64,000 nucleotides of DNA, from contig NW_020653750.1 in assembly GCF_003589595.1 (NCBI RefSeq), positions 5,835,688-5,899,687 of the forward strand. Direction: 5' to 3'. Shown here in pieces: positions 9,933 to 22,957 of this stretch. The first letter of the stretch is position 1. The number at the start of each line of letters is the position of its first letter. Below the pieces are notes generated by a model. That model saw only the letters and a program-made list of their open reading frames with translations. It did not search any database and was not told the origin of the DNA. Both the position numbers and the translations under genes were made by a program. The stretch comes from Hyposmocoma kahamanoa (taxonomy: Eukaryota; Arthropoda; Insecta; Lepidoptera; Cosmopterigidae).

Positions 9933-12631
9933 ATTATGGCTAATGTAAATTATGAAGTGTGGGGCAACTAAAAGTACATCTATGACATCATTGAGATGAC
10001 GCTATATAAACTCTTGACTGCGGCCGGCGAGCGCGATCAGCGACTGCGGCCGGCGACCGCGACTCTCTGTTTAGTATGAATTTATATCGAGCGCTGACTA
10101 AAGCAAGCTACCGCGTCTCGCTACTTGTGGGCATGACTAGCAAGCGACCGCGATCGCGCGGCGGCACTGCTACAAGAGCAGCAACGTCCCGTATGTTGAC
10201 GAGGAACTCTTTATACATTTAATCTTTAAAAAACCACCCTATATGATTCGAGAGACATAAAGATAACATAGTAGGAGAAAATACGAGAATGTGTATGGGA
10301 AGAAATTGGCAAAATGAGTGCATCGTCGTCTCCGTCTTCTTTCAATAACTACTGTATAACCTTTTTCTGGTAGTGGATTAATAGTTCGACATAATTGTAT
10401 TAAACACCAGAATACAACTGATCGTATTAAAAACTGCGGGAAGACTGGCGGTCGGTCGCGGTCGCTTGTATCCGTAAGCTATTGGTCGCCAGGCGACAGG
10501 CGACCAGGAATGCGGCTGCCAGTCGCTGTCTCCAGTCGCTGTGGTCGCCAACATCGCAATTGTACGCGTCATTTGACCTAAAGTGAACAAGTGCCGTCGG
10601 CCGCTCGGCCTTAAAAGCCTCCACAGAAATTTACATGGACTTAGACATATGTGCATCTTTGAACTTATATTATATAATAATGTTGCAGTAAATAACGCAG
10701 CTATAAGAATGTGTCGGTATTATAACGAAATCTGTAATGCACACGACATATTTAATTGTAGATCAATGGTAATATTCTAAATTTTAAATCAAAATTACTT
10801 AGCCGCACGTAGTAAGAAGTAGAACTACTAGATCACATCAATTGTTCTTTTTAATAGTACAATTTGTCTTTTGTGTTAAATCCCATTTAGACTTAATTTA
10901 ATATTGTTAGTTTTTTTTTTACATTTTTTATATATATTTCTGCTCTTTGTAATAGTTTAGTAATTTGTTATGGAATGCTGTGTGTAGTTGGAATTGGATG
11001 TCAGTTTTATAGTGTTATTTAAGAATGTTTTAGTATTATGTTATATCTGTTCTCTGTAACTGTACCCATGAAATAAAAATAAAATTAAATTAAATTAATA
11101 TCGTTACTTTAATATTTCTTCTTTAAATCTTTTACAACTATACAGTACTTCTTATTGACACCTTTTTTGACGAGGGAGTAAGATTGTTTTTCTTTGTCAA
11201 TTACACTGATATTGCTTAACAATAAAACTAAAGTAAGATATAAATAAAGCCACTTACAAGGAGTTGTAGATCTCGTGTCTCTGGTTCCAAATGTGTTATT
11301 TACTGAATTTCGCTAAAAATATAGATTACGTTTGTCATGATAGGAGGATAGTATAACAAACGAAATTATTCTGTAAAAGTTATAAAATACGTTTGATTTT
11401 TGTGTGGTCACGGCCCATAATACTGAACAACTATAACCCTTAGAAATATACAATGAAAACTTGACATTGACTATTGATTGCTTAGGAGAAAATTAGTACA
11501 GTTTTACAAGTAGGGACACCTTGAGGACGTACTTTTTGTTAAAAAGTATATAAAAGTATATTTTATCAAAAAGTACAACTTACACATATATTAGGTTCGA
11601 CAGAAGATTTTATAATTATTTTTTATTGGTCATAATACAATCACCAGCACATCAAGCAATACAGTTTTATGCGAATATTGCTATAAAGGTTATTTTGAAG
11701 AAATCTCTTTTTGGGATAACCTCGCCTTTGTGCACTAACGTTCTTTGTTAAAATTTATAATTTGTTTTGTGGTACAATGAAGTGTTTACATACATTGCAA
11801 AGGAGATTTGTCAGGAGCGTAGCAGGTGGAGGTCCAAAGTTTCTACCTACCCCAGTGGGAGACAGGCGTGATGATATGATATTGCCTCCATTGCAACGGA
11901 ACAAGATCCGTCAATATGCAGCTTTGATGTGCTGCCATCTGTACAGAGACTCAGCAACAACTAATGCATTCAGCAGCCATGCCTTATGATAATGCCAATA
12001 AAGTTTCAAAGAAGTAGATATTTGCTGGTTCAAATATAGGAACTAGATACACGGTACTCGTACAAGAAAATAACAACAGCAAAAACATAGTCCATCTCTA
12101 CCTGATCCTTTATTTAAAAAATAGATTCCTTTGCGAGGATGAAAGAAAGATCCATAGCAAAATAAATTGCACATTTCACAATATCTTTCCAATCAGTTTT
12201 TATTACTTCCTCGCTATGGGAGGTCTTAGTTAAGACGAAGGAAGAAATAGGTAATTTATGTAAAAGGTTTTTAACAAGTTGGTTCTCTTTATTGCTTATT
12301 CAAAAGAGACGATATATATAACTGTTATACATTTTGTCGCACCACGAGTGCAAATGTAACTCTTTTGACATTGCTACGCGGAATACATATACATAGATAA
12401 CGTCAAAGCTTGTAGGATCAAAAGAAGACAGTTACTTTTCAATGCACTTAGCGTGTTGCCACAAGAGTCAGACGTATTTTCTTATCCTTAGAAAAAGTTA
12501 TTATAAATATACAATATTCGCCATTTGCCTCGCAGTTACAAATCTAACAACGTGCAGTTCATGGTTATTCAGTAAACGAGTACCTACCACTATGGTATAT
12601 TTTAAGGGTACTGGTGGAATGACAGTCATAT
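9933..12631. other. No gene; two GC-rich patches and a possible LINE tail
   Basis: Patches at 10020-10165 and 10440-10600 share CGACCGCG/CGCGGTCG and GCGGCCGGCG words and may be the two ends of one decayed element. At 10860-11095 a T-rich run ends in AATAAAAATAAAATTAAATT, resembling a retroposon 3' end. The 75-codon frame at 11762-11989 matches nothing I recognise and lacks splice or promoter support. Confidence 0.4.
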
Positions 12632-12745
12632 AAACTTAATTATTAATACAAAGATCGAACACAAAGAAAAATTCGTTCGACCCGACATGATGTGAACCTG
12701 TGACCACGTTACTCTGCCAACTGAGCTATAGGTCAAGCAAGTTGA
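12632..12745 (-). mobile_element. tRNA-derived SINE, family B, with A and B boxes
   Basis: Read on the minus strand, the head CTATAGCTCAGTTGGCAGAG carries an A box (TAGCTCAGTTGG) and CACAGGTTCACATCATG a near B box (GGTTCACATC). The family tail (TTTTTCTTTGTGTTCGATCT, TTGTATTAATAATTAAG) follows. This is the clearest tRNA-like head in the family. It resembles a Lys- or Ala-type tRNA, but the acceptor stem is not preserved. Confidence 0.75.
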
Positions 12746-12879
12746 CGAAATTCTTCTATGTCCTTGTTATTGGACGTCCGGTTCGGGCTAAAAACTGGCC
12801 GAAACTATAGGCCGTTAACAATCGCGCGTCAGTCTTCGTTTGTTCGACTGACAGCGCGCTTGTCAATCATGCAGTACTA

Positions 12880-13139
12880 TAATACACTCCCGGACACATA
12901 ATTCGAGCCACCTTGCATTTTTATCCTTAAAGAGTTACAATATAAAAATATAGTTATCGTCGAAGAAAAAGATTTCTGCGGTTTTTTAAATAAAAATTTT
13001 CAATAAGACTCAAGGAAACGGCGTTTAGTATACCAGCTTCTAATATCATTATAGTTCTTGGTCAATCAAGCATTGTTTAAGCTAAGGGCATTTAATATTA
13101 AAAATGCAAAGTGCCTCGAATTATGTGTCCGGTAGTATA
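12880..13139. mobile_element. MITE with about 35-bp terminal inverted repeats
   Basis: The left end CTCCCGGACACATAATTCGA and the inverted right end CTACCGGACACATAATTCGA agree at 19 of 20 bases, and the match runs on through GCCACCTTGCATTTTTA / GGCACTTTGCATTTTTA. The interior of about 180 bp is AT-rich and non-coding. Flanks are AT-rich (TATAATACA, TATATAAA), so the target duplication cannot be read with certainty. No other copy was found in this window. Confidence 0.7.
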
Positions 13140-14404
13140 TAAAAAAAACTTGTAAAAATTACTGAAGTAAAGTGAAAAAATAGGATTTTATATCATATTT
13201 GCGCTAAAAAAGTATAATGTGTTATCAATCAAAAGTATTATTCTGTTATACAACTGTATAGTATTTTATTTATATTAAAATTAATTGAAAATATATATTA
13301 CAAAAGCAATCAAAATAACCAAATAACTAACCGTCTTTTTTCTAAACATGGGATGTGCAAAAGATGGAAAGAGACCCATTGCGTAAATTTCAAAAAGCTT
13401 ACATAAAGTTCTTGGTCAGTTTGAATTGTTTGAACCACAAGCGACAGAAACATTTAAAACAAAGCAACTATAGAGTAGCTTTGCTTTTAATCTTATTTTT
13501 AAAATATTTTTTTATTAAACGTTAGCAATAACTAACAAAATATTGCTGTACTCGTTTACGACTTGGGATTACATATCAGAACTTCGTAATTACATTAACC
13601 CAAAGTAACGTCTGCTCGAACTTCCTTAATGACAAATGTATTTTTTTAAGATTATTACAAAACAAACCTACACTAAGTTAATTTTTACTTTGTGAAAAGC
13701 ACACAAAATTATGTGAAAGCATAATGGTTTTATAATAAATCGGTTTTTGGGATTACGGATATTTGAGTTTACGTTTAGTTGAAATATAAAAATTTGAAGT
13801 ATCAGTACATTTCCTATAGCACGTCATAACTAACAAACTGAGAGACACAGTTATTTACACATTTATAATATTTGTATGTATGTATCTGCCCAACTCTTTA
13901 TTATTTCTTTATGTGAATTTGTACAAAATTCGACATAATAATAAATATAAACTAATTAATTTTAACGTAAAGTCTGCTACTCTCACTCTTGTGTTCAAGT
14001 AATTTTCACTGGAAGCTAAATACACTGCATATTGTTAAGTTTCCAGTAGAAGGTGAATATGGTGTTTTTGCGCCCTTAAATTGTTGCAAGCAAAATTAAG
14101 CTGTACTGCAATGACGTTACAATTTAAATTAAATGTTTAGTTATTTTTTATATTTCGTTACATGTCACTTATATAGGTTAACTTCCTTAGAGGATGGAAT
14201 AGTCTAGTGATTTTTGTATTAGATCCTTTTGTTGGTAGGTCAATGATCTTTGTATTCGATTTTTTCGGCCTGCAGAACCGTAAGCTACATCTTCTGAGAG
14301 ACTTATGAAGCTTCTCACTCGGCCTTGTATTAATAAATAATTATAACAAAAATAAATGACGATGACGACACGATGGTAAAAACTCGTTAATTAAAAAAAG
14401 TCAA
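13140..14404. other. No gene seen
   Basis: Unassigned AT-rich sequence. A short stretch near 14326-14350 (CCTTGTATTAATAAATAATT) resembles the end of a family B SINE. Confidence 0.5.
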
Positions 14405-14575
14405 TAATCCACATAGGGCTTGTCAACTTATGTCTGAAGGCGACGCGCGCAGTGGCATTGCCATTCAGAACTTTGTAATTTAAAGCTCTGAGTGGCACTG
14501 CAACTACTACGGACAGGCTTACCACCAGGCGCACGACTTGTTCGTCCCGTCTCTTATTGATATCATAAACAAAAA
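14405..14575 (+). mobile_element. Family A retroposon, 3' half
   Basis: Starts around CACATAGGGCTTGTCAACTT and runs to CGACTTGTTCGTCCCGTCTC and an A-rich tail (ATCATAAACAAAAA). It is 5'-truncated and lacks the hairpin. A short deletion has removed GTGTCG before CTTACCACCAGGCGC. Confidence 0.75.
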
Positions 14576-16386
14576 GTATTAGTCTACTCCAGTGGGAGGT
14601 TTACCAACAATGAACCTACTTTAATCATCAATCGTATTATCATCAACTGTTGTTATCCAAGCATGGCTATTTTTTATTTATTTATATCAATAATCATACT
14701 TATGAATACTTTACAATCTTGGTACTCTTAAACCAAAAAAGTTATAGTTGAGTGTTGCAACTTTTCGTCAATAGGTGTCAATGACATTTAAAACCGTAGA
14801 CGATGGAAACCAAAGGACATGTTATATTGACATATATAAATTAGACGTCATATGTATATGATGCATTTCGACGTTGAAAACTTAAACATGTTTATTGTCT
14901 TCGTTTAACTACAACTTGCCGTCGTAACCCAAAAGAGATAGCATTATATTGGTATATGCCAAACACGGGAATCGAAAATACGTAACGTCATCTTAGGAGT
15001 ACGGAGACTGTTGTTAAAGGGAAGTATATCAAATGTCAAAACTGATGTTTCGCCAAATGTTTTATTGATATATTCGCATGAATTGTAACTAAATGAACAA
15101 AAATATTAACAGTGAGAACAATTAACTATTGATAAAAATGTGTCGCTGCAGCATTAAGGGATATGGATACATTAAAAAAAACGAAAATCAACCGAATGTT
15201 ACATTGCACGTGTTATTTTTCTGTCTATAAATCATACAATAGCCTAAATATCTCATGTAAATAGACTTTTTAACTAGTTTATTCATACGTCTTGCCAAAT
15301 TTTGCTTTGGTTACTGTAGATTGCCTGTTTGTTTGTATATGTTGATGATTGTTGATAACGATTATTTTGAGATAGTGTTGTTCTTGTAAGCATACATATT
15401 ATCGATATTCTGTTATTAAAACAATTCACTACGAGGTTTGCATTATTTCATTATTAAAGCTAACAGAATGGAAAATAATGATTGGGAATTATAGGAGTAC
15501 CGAACATAAACATTGGCTCAAATACCATTTTCGTTTGTTCGCTTCATTTTGAATAGTCAAATTTTGAATGGAACTAGATTGCAATGATAATGTTCTTCCA
15601 CCGTTACATTTATTGGTAAATAATTTTATATTTAATTTTGATTAAACAAGACTCATTACTAGACATTATCAGTTCCTTAACACAAAACTATCCACACATT
15701 CCGATTTCTCCCCGCTGACAACTATATAGTTTAACATATATAGTTACACTGACATAATAATTATAGGCGCCCAATAATATATAGCAGCACCTGCAATAAC
15801 TTCTATGTTATCCACATAGTTTCAATGCACAACGAAAACACAGCGAGTAACGTGTGAGCAGCTCGAGATTAAATTAATTAGACTCATGTTTGTTTAAAAC
15901 GAAATTATTGAAGTGGTTAATTGAAAATGTTTTTACGACATAAACGAAATATTTGACAGGAAATAACATGTAAAATTATATCTTGATTTTAATAATTCTT
16001 GTCTTTAGTTACATCTTCTGTAATACCATGTTTTAAGCAATTAAACGCATTATTAATATTATATCTGATTTTATGAATATCGATATTAATAATAATAATG
16101 TATTTATTTCTCTCCACGAACATAACAACTGAACATGAACAAAAGAAAGATAGACAAAAATAGTGTTTACATTATGTTTGCAAAAGACTGGTACCTAATC
16201 TAAGCATAAGCTTGTAATTTAAGATACCAGGTCTTTCACCACAGATAACTTTCTCTTTCTCTTAATAACATAATTGCAGAGATTAAAATGAAGTTTAAGA
16301 TTAAGGTTATATAATATTGAAAAAGAAAACAAAATTTAAATGTATGAACTAACTAAACTAACAATACAGTTTGAAAGTTTGTGAAC
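14576..16386. other. No gene seen
   Basis: Unassigned AT-rich sequence. Nothing repeated elsewhere in the window was recognised. Confidence 0.5.
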
Positions 16387-16509
16387 TATGTGTATGTGTG
16401 TGTGTGTGCGTGTGTGCGTGGTTTGTGGGTGTTTGTTTGTTTGTGTGTGTGTGTGTGTATGCGTGCGTGCGTGCGTGCGTGCGTGCATGCGTGCGTGCGT
16501 GTGTGTGGT
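16387..16509. repeat. GT / GTGC microsatellite
   Basis: Interrupted (GT)n, (TGTT)n and then a long (GTGC)n run near 16460-16500. It lies at the 3' side of the minus-strand LINE remnant next to it and may have grown from that element's tail. Confidence 0.9.
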
Positions 16510-16546
16510 AAATATTTGTGAGTAAAGGGTTTTGTATACTAATAAC

Positions 16547-16813
16547 TTAGGCTTTAATAATAAAAAGTTCCTCAACTTCTTCGTAACTGCGTCCTAACAA
16601 CCATTTCGTGATTAACGCTCTTGCTTCATGTTTAGTGAGGAGTAAAATGTTTAATTTATTATTAAAAAAATTATAAAGACGACTCCCTCTGTAGTAGAAG
16701 AATCTTTGCGCAAACGAAGTTCTAGCGCTATTGTGTTCGGAACTAGTAAAGAGTCTTCGATTGGTAGACACAGAAGAATTTCTAGAAGGTGGAGTGATTG
16801 AGTGTTGACGCAT
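16547..16813 (-). pseudogene. C-terminal remnant of a LINE ORF2
   Basis: The 88-residue minus-strand frame resembles the end of a jockey/CR1-type polyprotein: an R-x-x-F-T pattern, NSARTSFAQRFFYYRGSRLY near residues 28-47, LYNFFNN, then a K-R-basic tail. In such proteins the segment after the reverse transcriptase ends with a Tyr-rich LYN or LWN motif followed by a short helix. There is no upstream reverse transcriptase, so it is heavily 5'-truncated. The stop is followed by about 40 AT-rich bases and the microsatellite. The call rests on the motif pattern only. Confidence 0.4.
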
Positions 16814-17358
16814 TAAAGTCAGAAGCAGGTACAGCTGCCGTACTTATAGTAAGTTCGCTTCCGGATATAGTTGCGATGTAGGAAAAAGTCGGGGTTTTAG
16901 GAGTGCAACCTTCACCAAACATCTTGTTGCTCGTTCCAACATTATTAGATTGTTTTTAGTAGTCCAAGACGCAATGCAGTAGATAATTTTCTTTATTTCA
17001 AAAATTAAAAGGAAGTGTTAAAGATTCACCTAAATCAAAATCACTGATATTAATTCTATCCCAATGCATAAATACAAAACAGCTTACACTTGGAGACTTT
17101 AAAAAAATTTCTTTCTAATATCAATCTTGAGATTGGAAATGCGTAGAGATCTCCAGATATTAATTACAAAAGTCTCTTTTTTTTAATATACTCTCAAATT
17201 ACATTTTTTCTGTGCAAATTCATTTTCGTAACATTTGAGCTTTTATAAATGCAAAATAATAAATTCTAAATATCATATAACATTCCCGGATATTCGCATA
17301 AAACATTGCCAAATGGAATATTAATACACTTTAATTAAACGTTTTAATCACACCTTGA
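16814..17358. other. No gene seen
   Basis: AT-rich sequence next to two retroposon ends. Nothing distinctive was found. Confidence 0.5.
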
Positions 17359-17640
17359 TTAGAATAGAATAGAATAGAATAGAATAGAATAGAATAGAAT
17401 AGACTGTAAACTATACAAATTACAAACATAAAAAACAGGTTCAACATTCAAGCCATACATTTGCATGTCGATATTGACTTATCGATGATTATGGTACAAC
17501 ACTAAAGAAATCCTCCGTTTGTGGTGCACAATTTTGTTTTAGTAGCCACGTTTAAACCATAGATAGATAGGGCAGCTCCTTTCTTTTATTTTTTTCCATC
17601 CGCTAAGTTTAAAACCAATCTCATAGCCCATAGTCACGAG
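17359..17640 (-). mobile_element. LINE 3' UTR with (ATTCT)n tail, minus strand
   Basis: The tail appears as (AGAAT)n at 17359-17402. Upstream on the minus strand the sequence matches 43366-43490: shared words are GATTATGGTACAACACTAAA, AATCCTCCGTTTG and GGCAGCTCCTTTCTTTTATT. So two copies of one retroposon 3' end are present in the same orientation, but the copy at 43 kb has a different tail (AAT/GAT repeats). No coding part remains. Confidence 0.65.
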
Positions 17641-19169
17641 TTGACTGACAACTGGCCCTTTACAGGTCCCACGGTCAGTGGTCACGGCTGACCTTTGCGA
17701 TAACAGGTGATAAAGTCATCAACCAGTTATGTCTAATATTAATACAAATAACGCTTTTGTTCACTATAGCTATAAAAATTATTAATTAAATAACTTATTT
17801 TTAATTTTTCAAAGAACATAGCGATTTACGCTACATACGTTTTACAAATTAATTTATTTTATTTAAACAAAATTGATTTTTATTAAATTAAATGCATTAT
17901 TAATTATAATGACCATTACAATAAATTAAATCTTATTAATTAATACTGCAGTTTTATGTCTTCTTGGCATCAAAGGAAATAATGGATGGACTGGTGGTAC
18001 GGAGAAACCATCTTCCCTGAATACGTTACGAATCGCGAAAATCTTAAGAACTCAATGTGTGTCTGTATGGTAGCTTTAAGCCACCTATCGAATGTGAAGA
18101 GGAATAAAAAATCCTACAGAACACTGACTTCTGCTCGCGTCAAAATACCCTTAGGCTTATTATATCCGGCGATGGAATTGTAAACAAACAAAAATCACCG
18201 TTCAAGTGACAACTTATCTCATAATTTTTTTTCAGATACGTTAATTAAAAGGTATTTTTCTCATGATAAATTAATTTATTTTATCTGAGCCTGATTAATG
18301 TATTCGGTAATTTTTCCATAATAATTTAATAATAAAATATAGCTACATGGGCATTAAGTAGTTTACTAAAAAAACTGTTTAGAATCACTTTATTCTCTTT
18401 AGGGTTAGCACGATAGAGCGCATCTTGTGCGAGAGCGACAAAGACGCGCCTAGCCGGCCTAGCCTATAGCGTTATTTCTTTCCTATTTTTAGTAAGGAAT
18501 ATACAATATTGGGAAATCATTCGTTCTTTTAGTCACTTTAGCAATAATACATTACTTGGTTGATAGATTTGTCATGGTACGAATATGAGTAATATTATAA
18601 TAAGCTTACATTGATTTAAGATTGTTTTTTGAAAGGTTATACAACGGGTAAAGGTGCTTATTTATGTGTGGATTAAATGAGACGGATACGCGTTCATACA
18701 ATTTTGGACCTAGCTGTAAAAAGGTCAAAATGCTGTCAATTAATAGGTTAATTATATTGCTAAACAGTCACTGAACATTTTGCGGATTTTGGCAATCTGA
18801 GAGCAGAGTTATAAGATACTTACTAAAGTTAAGATTATGCAACGACCTTCTTTGAAGTGCAATTGATATTTTTTGATCGTTATGATTATTATACATTTGT
18901 AGACTTGATGAACGTCAGGAAACTTAAAAATTATTATAGGCTTAAAAGATTTTCTATTCGTGTATGCTGTACCAAAAAAATAACGTACTTTTCTTGGTAT
19001 TTATAATTTGAACAAATAGGTATGTTCCATCAAATATTGTCACTACAAGCAAACTAAAAATCAATGAATGAAATGGATTTGTAACCATGAATCGGTTTTA
19101 AATATAATTTTTTTATTATGTAATGTTTTACTTTTTAAAACTTTTGCATTTGTTAACTCCAATGAATGT
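17641..19169. other. No gene seen
   Basis: Unassigned AT-rich sequence. A CG-rich island of about 60 bases at 18408-18470 (GCACGATAGAGCGCATCTTG, CTAGCCGGCCTAGCC) stands out but has no partner here. Confidence 0.5.
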
Positions 19170-19262
19170 ATAATTATGAATACAAAGATCAAACACACAG
19201 AAAATTTTTTCGAATTTTTTTTAATCATAACAAAACTAGTGGAGTTATTTCACGAAAAATCT
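19170..19262. mobile_element. Rearranged family B SINE tail
   Basis: An inverted tail segment (GAATACAAAGATCAAACACA, CAGAAAATTTTTTCG) runs directly into the direct-orientation end (ATAACAAAACTAGTGGAGTT, ATTTCAC). The same junction order occurs at 39095-39157, where the matching left arm is still present. The shared arrangement suggests a snap-back subtype rather than chance. Confidence 0.55.
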
Positions 19263-19358
19263 CAACAAAATCCAATTAATGCAATTATTTTGAATGCATT
19301 ATCATTTGGTGCTAGAGTTTTTCTATTTTTAACTGTGCAAACTCACGTTTACACAAAC

Positions 19359-19680
19359 GTGAAAGCCGTGGTAGCCTAATGGTTTGACCTACTGCCTCTC
19401 AAGCAGAGGGTCGTGGGTTCGAATCCGGGTTCGCACTCGGGAGTTTCTCGGAATTCATGTTCAATTCATGGTCAATTTAATTTGAAATTTAACATGAATT
19501 TTTCGGTGAAGGAAAACATCGTGATGAAACCTGCATGTTGAAACAGGTTCACAACCCTCGGAAAACGTGCGAAGTCCACAACGCGCATTGGGCCAGCGTG
19601 GCGGACTATGGCCTAAACCCTCGTCAGAAAGGAGACCCATACCCAGCAGTGAGACGTATAAAAAGGTTGATGATGATGAA
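19359..19680 (+). mobile_element. Full-length tRNA-derived lepidopteran SINE
   Basis: The head has an A box (TAGCCTAATGG, in GTGGTAGCCTAATGGTTT), an anticodon-like stem-loop CCTCT-CAAGC-AGAGG, and a perfect B box (GGTTCGAATCC). The body contains GTGAAGGAAAACATCGTGAT, a stretch widespread in SINEs and LINE tails of Lepidoptera. The element ends with GGTTGATGATGATGAA, a short GAT-repeat tail. Length is about 320 bp. A pol III transcript is expected from the box arrangement. The 65-codon frame across it is spurious. Flanking ACAAAC / AAACAC are too weak to call a target duplication. Confidence 0.9.
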
Positions 19681-22645
19681 ACACTGCGAACGCGACAGAA
19701 TTATTTGTAACTTAATGTCATTTTCAAAGTAATAATTAAATGCTCGTCAAGGGCACATTACAGAGGCCTGGTGTTCCATTTTGAACCAGTCAACTAACAC
19801 CGTTCATATATGTTATTTCATCCCTACCACATATTTAACGATCTTTTTGTACGAAGTAACAAAGGTTAAAAAGAACGTTCTTTTTGAATTGTACTCCCAT
19901 AAGAAACCACCACTGTTTATCGATTAATGGCACTACTCCTGTAAACCAGTTACCTATTCCCAATATATTACAGTCAACTATAAATCGTCTTTAATTTAAC
20001 GAGCTCGTGGAGATCCGAGATACAATTAAATTTAAATTAAATATTAAATTTAATTTAATTAAACTTAAAAGTACAGTAATATTAGATCGCTTGGCAGTAA
20101 AAAATTGCTGACTTAGCGAATTCTGTATTTATTGTGAAGAGACCAGGGAAAGAATGATCAAACTCACTTAAAACACGTTTTGAATTAATACCGCCATGCG
20201 CCATCCAGTTCAGTAAACCCTTACTTTTAGTCATAGAATGCTTGCGACAAAATGGTACAAAAGTTAAACATATTTTATAAATGTTATTTAGTTAAAATGG
20301 ATTACTTAGCGTTACATACACACATTTATCTGAGCATTGACTTTATTTCAGGTAGTATTTGTACGTGTCTTTGTACCAATATTTAAAAGTCTTGATACTG
20401 ATCTTGATACTTGATTAACGTTGTGAATTCGGAACTATAGTCTAGTGTCAACTGTTAATTTCGCCAAGGAGCGTATAGATGGCGCTGTCATTATTTTACG
20501 AAATAAACATCGCGTATTTTTATTTTAAGAGAAATTATTTCCTATGTGCTATTAAATAAAAATAAACAAAATATTGAAGAAATACATGTAAATAAATAAG
20601 TTCAACTTAATCATTACAAATCAATATTAAGACAATAAAACTGAAACTAATATTGTTTTCATTGCATCCGTGTAACTATTTTAAGATTGCTAAATTTGAC
20701 ATATGAGCAACATTACTTTAATGTGAAAGTCGCGTCATAGTACGAACTGAGTGAATGAATACTCACAAAGCTGCGAATAAAACACCATAGTTTTAATAAT
20801 ACAATGAGCTTATTTTAAGCGCGTTATGGTACGAAAAGTCAGTGTAAGGTTAAAGTAATATTGTTTTAAGAGGTTGTGGTAGGCCCCCTGGTCAAGTCAG
20901 CACATCTATCGATTTTTTTCTACTGCCGACAGCGCCACCTGTATGGTTCAAATACTTCCAGAAGTATTTCAGATCTTTTCAGTAGTGAAATTAAATCAAA
21001 TCTTTATTTTATATATGTAACCAAATTACACTCGAAATGGTTTCATTTAACATACACCACTTTTTATTGATAAAGCAGATTGCTCTAAGAAAAATTAGTG
21101 AGAAACTCTAGAGGCACCTTCTCGAGATTTTGTAAATTGACATTCATTAATACAAGTTTTCTCAATATTACTAAACCATTGTCCCGTTTCGTGTTAAAAC
21201 GTTATCTAACTTTACAGCGCACTAAATATTAGTACATGTGTGTAGGGTGTGTCTCCGTTTTATAGTACCAGAGCTGAATTCTAAAGTTATGAGCCAAAAT
21301 GATTATTTGAAATATTTATCTTGTACTTAAATTTCCACAATTGCTACACATTGGTAATTGGTAATTTCGTTTCTAAAAGGAGTACATTTTGTTTTTTTGT
21401 TAGTTTATTTGAAAATCGTTACCTTGTTGTTTACGTAAAATGTGAGTAAGATACAAAGAACTTTCAATGCTATCAAAGTAATATTTAATCATATTTATGA
21501 TTTTGTTACAAAAAAATTATTATAATAATTATCTAGTCATTTGTTTTCTCTACAAGCAGGTACAATACATAACGCAGGAATAAATATTCCTTAAACTTAT
21601 TACATTTTGCTTGATACTTAGGGTGCTTACAGATCTGCGTATGCGCCGCAAACGCGCCAGTTTGCGAACTGCATACATGAATTACGTAGTGAAATTTATT
21701 CGCGTACCGTTCGCGCGACTGTAGGCTTCACCGCTCACACATGCTCTCTCACTCTCGCGTCCGGTATCATTGACCGTGTAACAAGTGTACTCTAATAAAC
21801 TGTCTTTCATTATCAAAACACAACAATCATTATGCACCTCACAAAGAAAATAATCGTGATAATGACTAAGACGAAATATCATTTATCACTGAGGATTTCA
21901 TAAATTTCTTTTTCACCTGGACTATAAAGGTGTACCTAACCTTTTTAAACAGCATAGTCAGGCTAGGTGTGTTTCGCGAACCCATTAGGAAATTGAACTT
22001 TTCCATCCTGATTGCTACGACGTATATTATACGAACAGACTCTAACAGTATTAAATTTTTTCTAGAAACCAGTGCTTTTGCTACGTTTTCCTCAATTGTA
22101 AATAACACCATTACACGTGTAATAAATATTTAATATTATTTAAGATACATGAGACAAAACCTTATCAATATTGAAATGAATACACATAGCAAAAATAATA
22201 ACCGAAAAAATAATCTTTCCCCGTCGGTTATCAGTTCTTCTATAGTACAGTAACCGATAAACGATGGGGGAAGCGAGTTCTTAAGTAGAGACACTTGCAG
22301 TATGGCCGAAGTATAAAGCTCTCGGAGCACATTCACGTAACCCCCTTTTAGTTATGATCAGTGGAAATCAAAGCATAAAACAAAAATGTTTACTTTGTTT
22401 TATATTTATGTAATTATACTAAAATTTATTAAAATAATTTCCAAAACCAAACGAGAATATTATTGTCACATAACATTACTAGACTGTTCTATAAACTAGG
22501 TTTTTTTACATATGCATTTACAAAAACAGATTACGCACACACACTCCAACCCACACATACACACACAAAGAAACAAATACGCACATAATTCTATTTTTTT
22601 ATGTCTTTTATATTTTTCTTTTATATATTATGATATATATGGGCT
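19681..22645. other. No gene seen
   Basis: The longest unassigned stretch, AT-rich with scattered frames below 105 codons. A CG-rich patch at 21635-21720 (GCGTATGCGCCGCAAACGCG, CGTACCGTTCGCGCGACTG) looks like the end of a DNA transposon, but no inverted partner was found. Confidence 0.5.
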
Positions 22646-22678
22646 ATACCTAACATTAAATATAATAATGTTAGGTAT
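22646..22678. repeat. Perfect short hairpin
   Basis: ATACCTAACATTA at 22646-22658 and its exact inverse TAATGTTAGGTAT at 22666-22678 enclose 7 bases. It lies just before a family A copy; a link is not shown. Confidence 0.7.
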
Positions 22679-22682
22679 GTAA

Positions 22683-22957
22683 CATATACATAAGTAGAAG
22701 TAGAGCTCCGTGTGAAAGAGTTCGTCCAGGGAAGTACTGCCACCTTACCTATTTCTGCCGCCAAGCAGTAATGTGAGCCTTACTATGTTCCGGTTTTCAA
22801 GGGTGCTGGTGAAATTACAGGCACATGGGACTTGTTAACGTAAATTTTAGTGTAGCTGGCGCAGTGGCAGTACCCCTCAGATCTATGCGATTTAAAGCTC
22901 GGAATGCCACTGTAACTGTCAGGATAAGAGTATTGCTTGACACCAAGCCCAGACTTG
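22683..22957 (+). mobile_element. Family A retroposon, 5' portion, split by a MITE
   Basis: Starts AAGTAGAAGTAGAGCTCC and is nearly complete through the internal region (AATGCCACTGTAACTG) to CAGACTTG, where the H1 MITE enters. The stem is broken in this copy (GCAGTAATG against CCTTACTATG). The 3' remainder resumes after the MITE. Confidence 0.85.

Noticed and set aside
10020..10600. CpG-island promoter
   Set aside because: The two CG-rich patches share transposon-like words and have no adjacent gene or start signals.
11762..11989. 75-codon frame as a gene
   Set aside because: No recognisable domain, no splice signals, no second copy and AT-rich surroundings; such frames arise by chance.
16336..16575. 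79-codon minus-strand frame rich in His, Thr and Arg
   Set aside because: It is a translation of the GT/GTGC microsatellite.
19359..19435. Functional tRNA gene
   Set aside because: A and B boxes and an anticodon-like arm are present, but the sequence runs straight into a SINE body and GAT-repeat tail.
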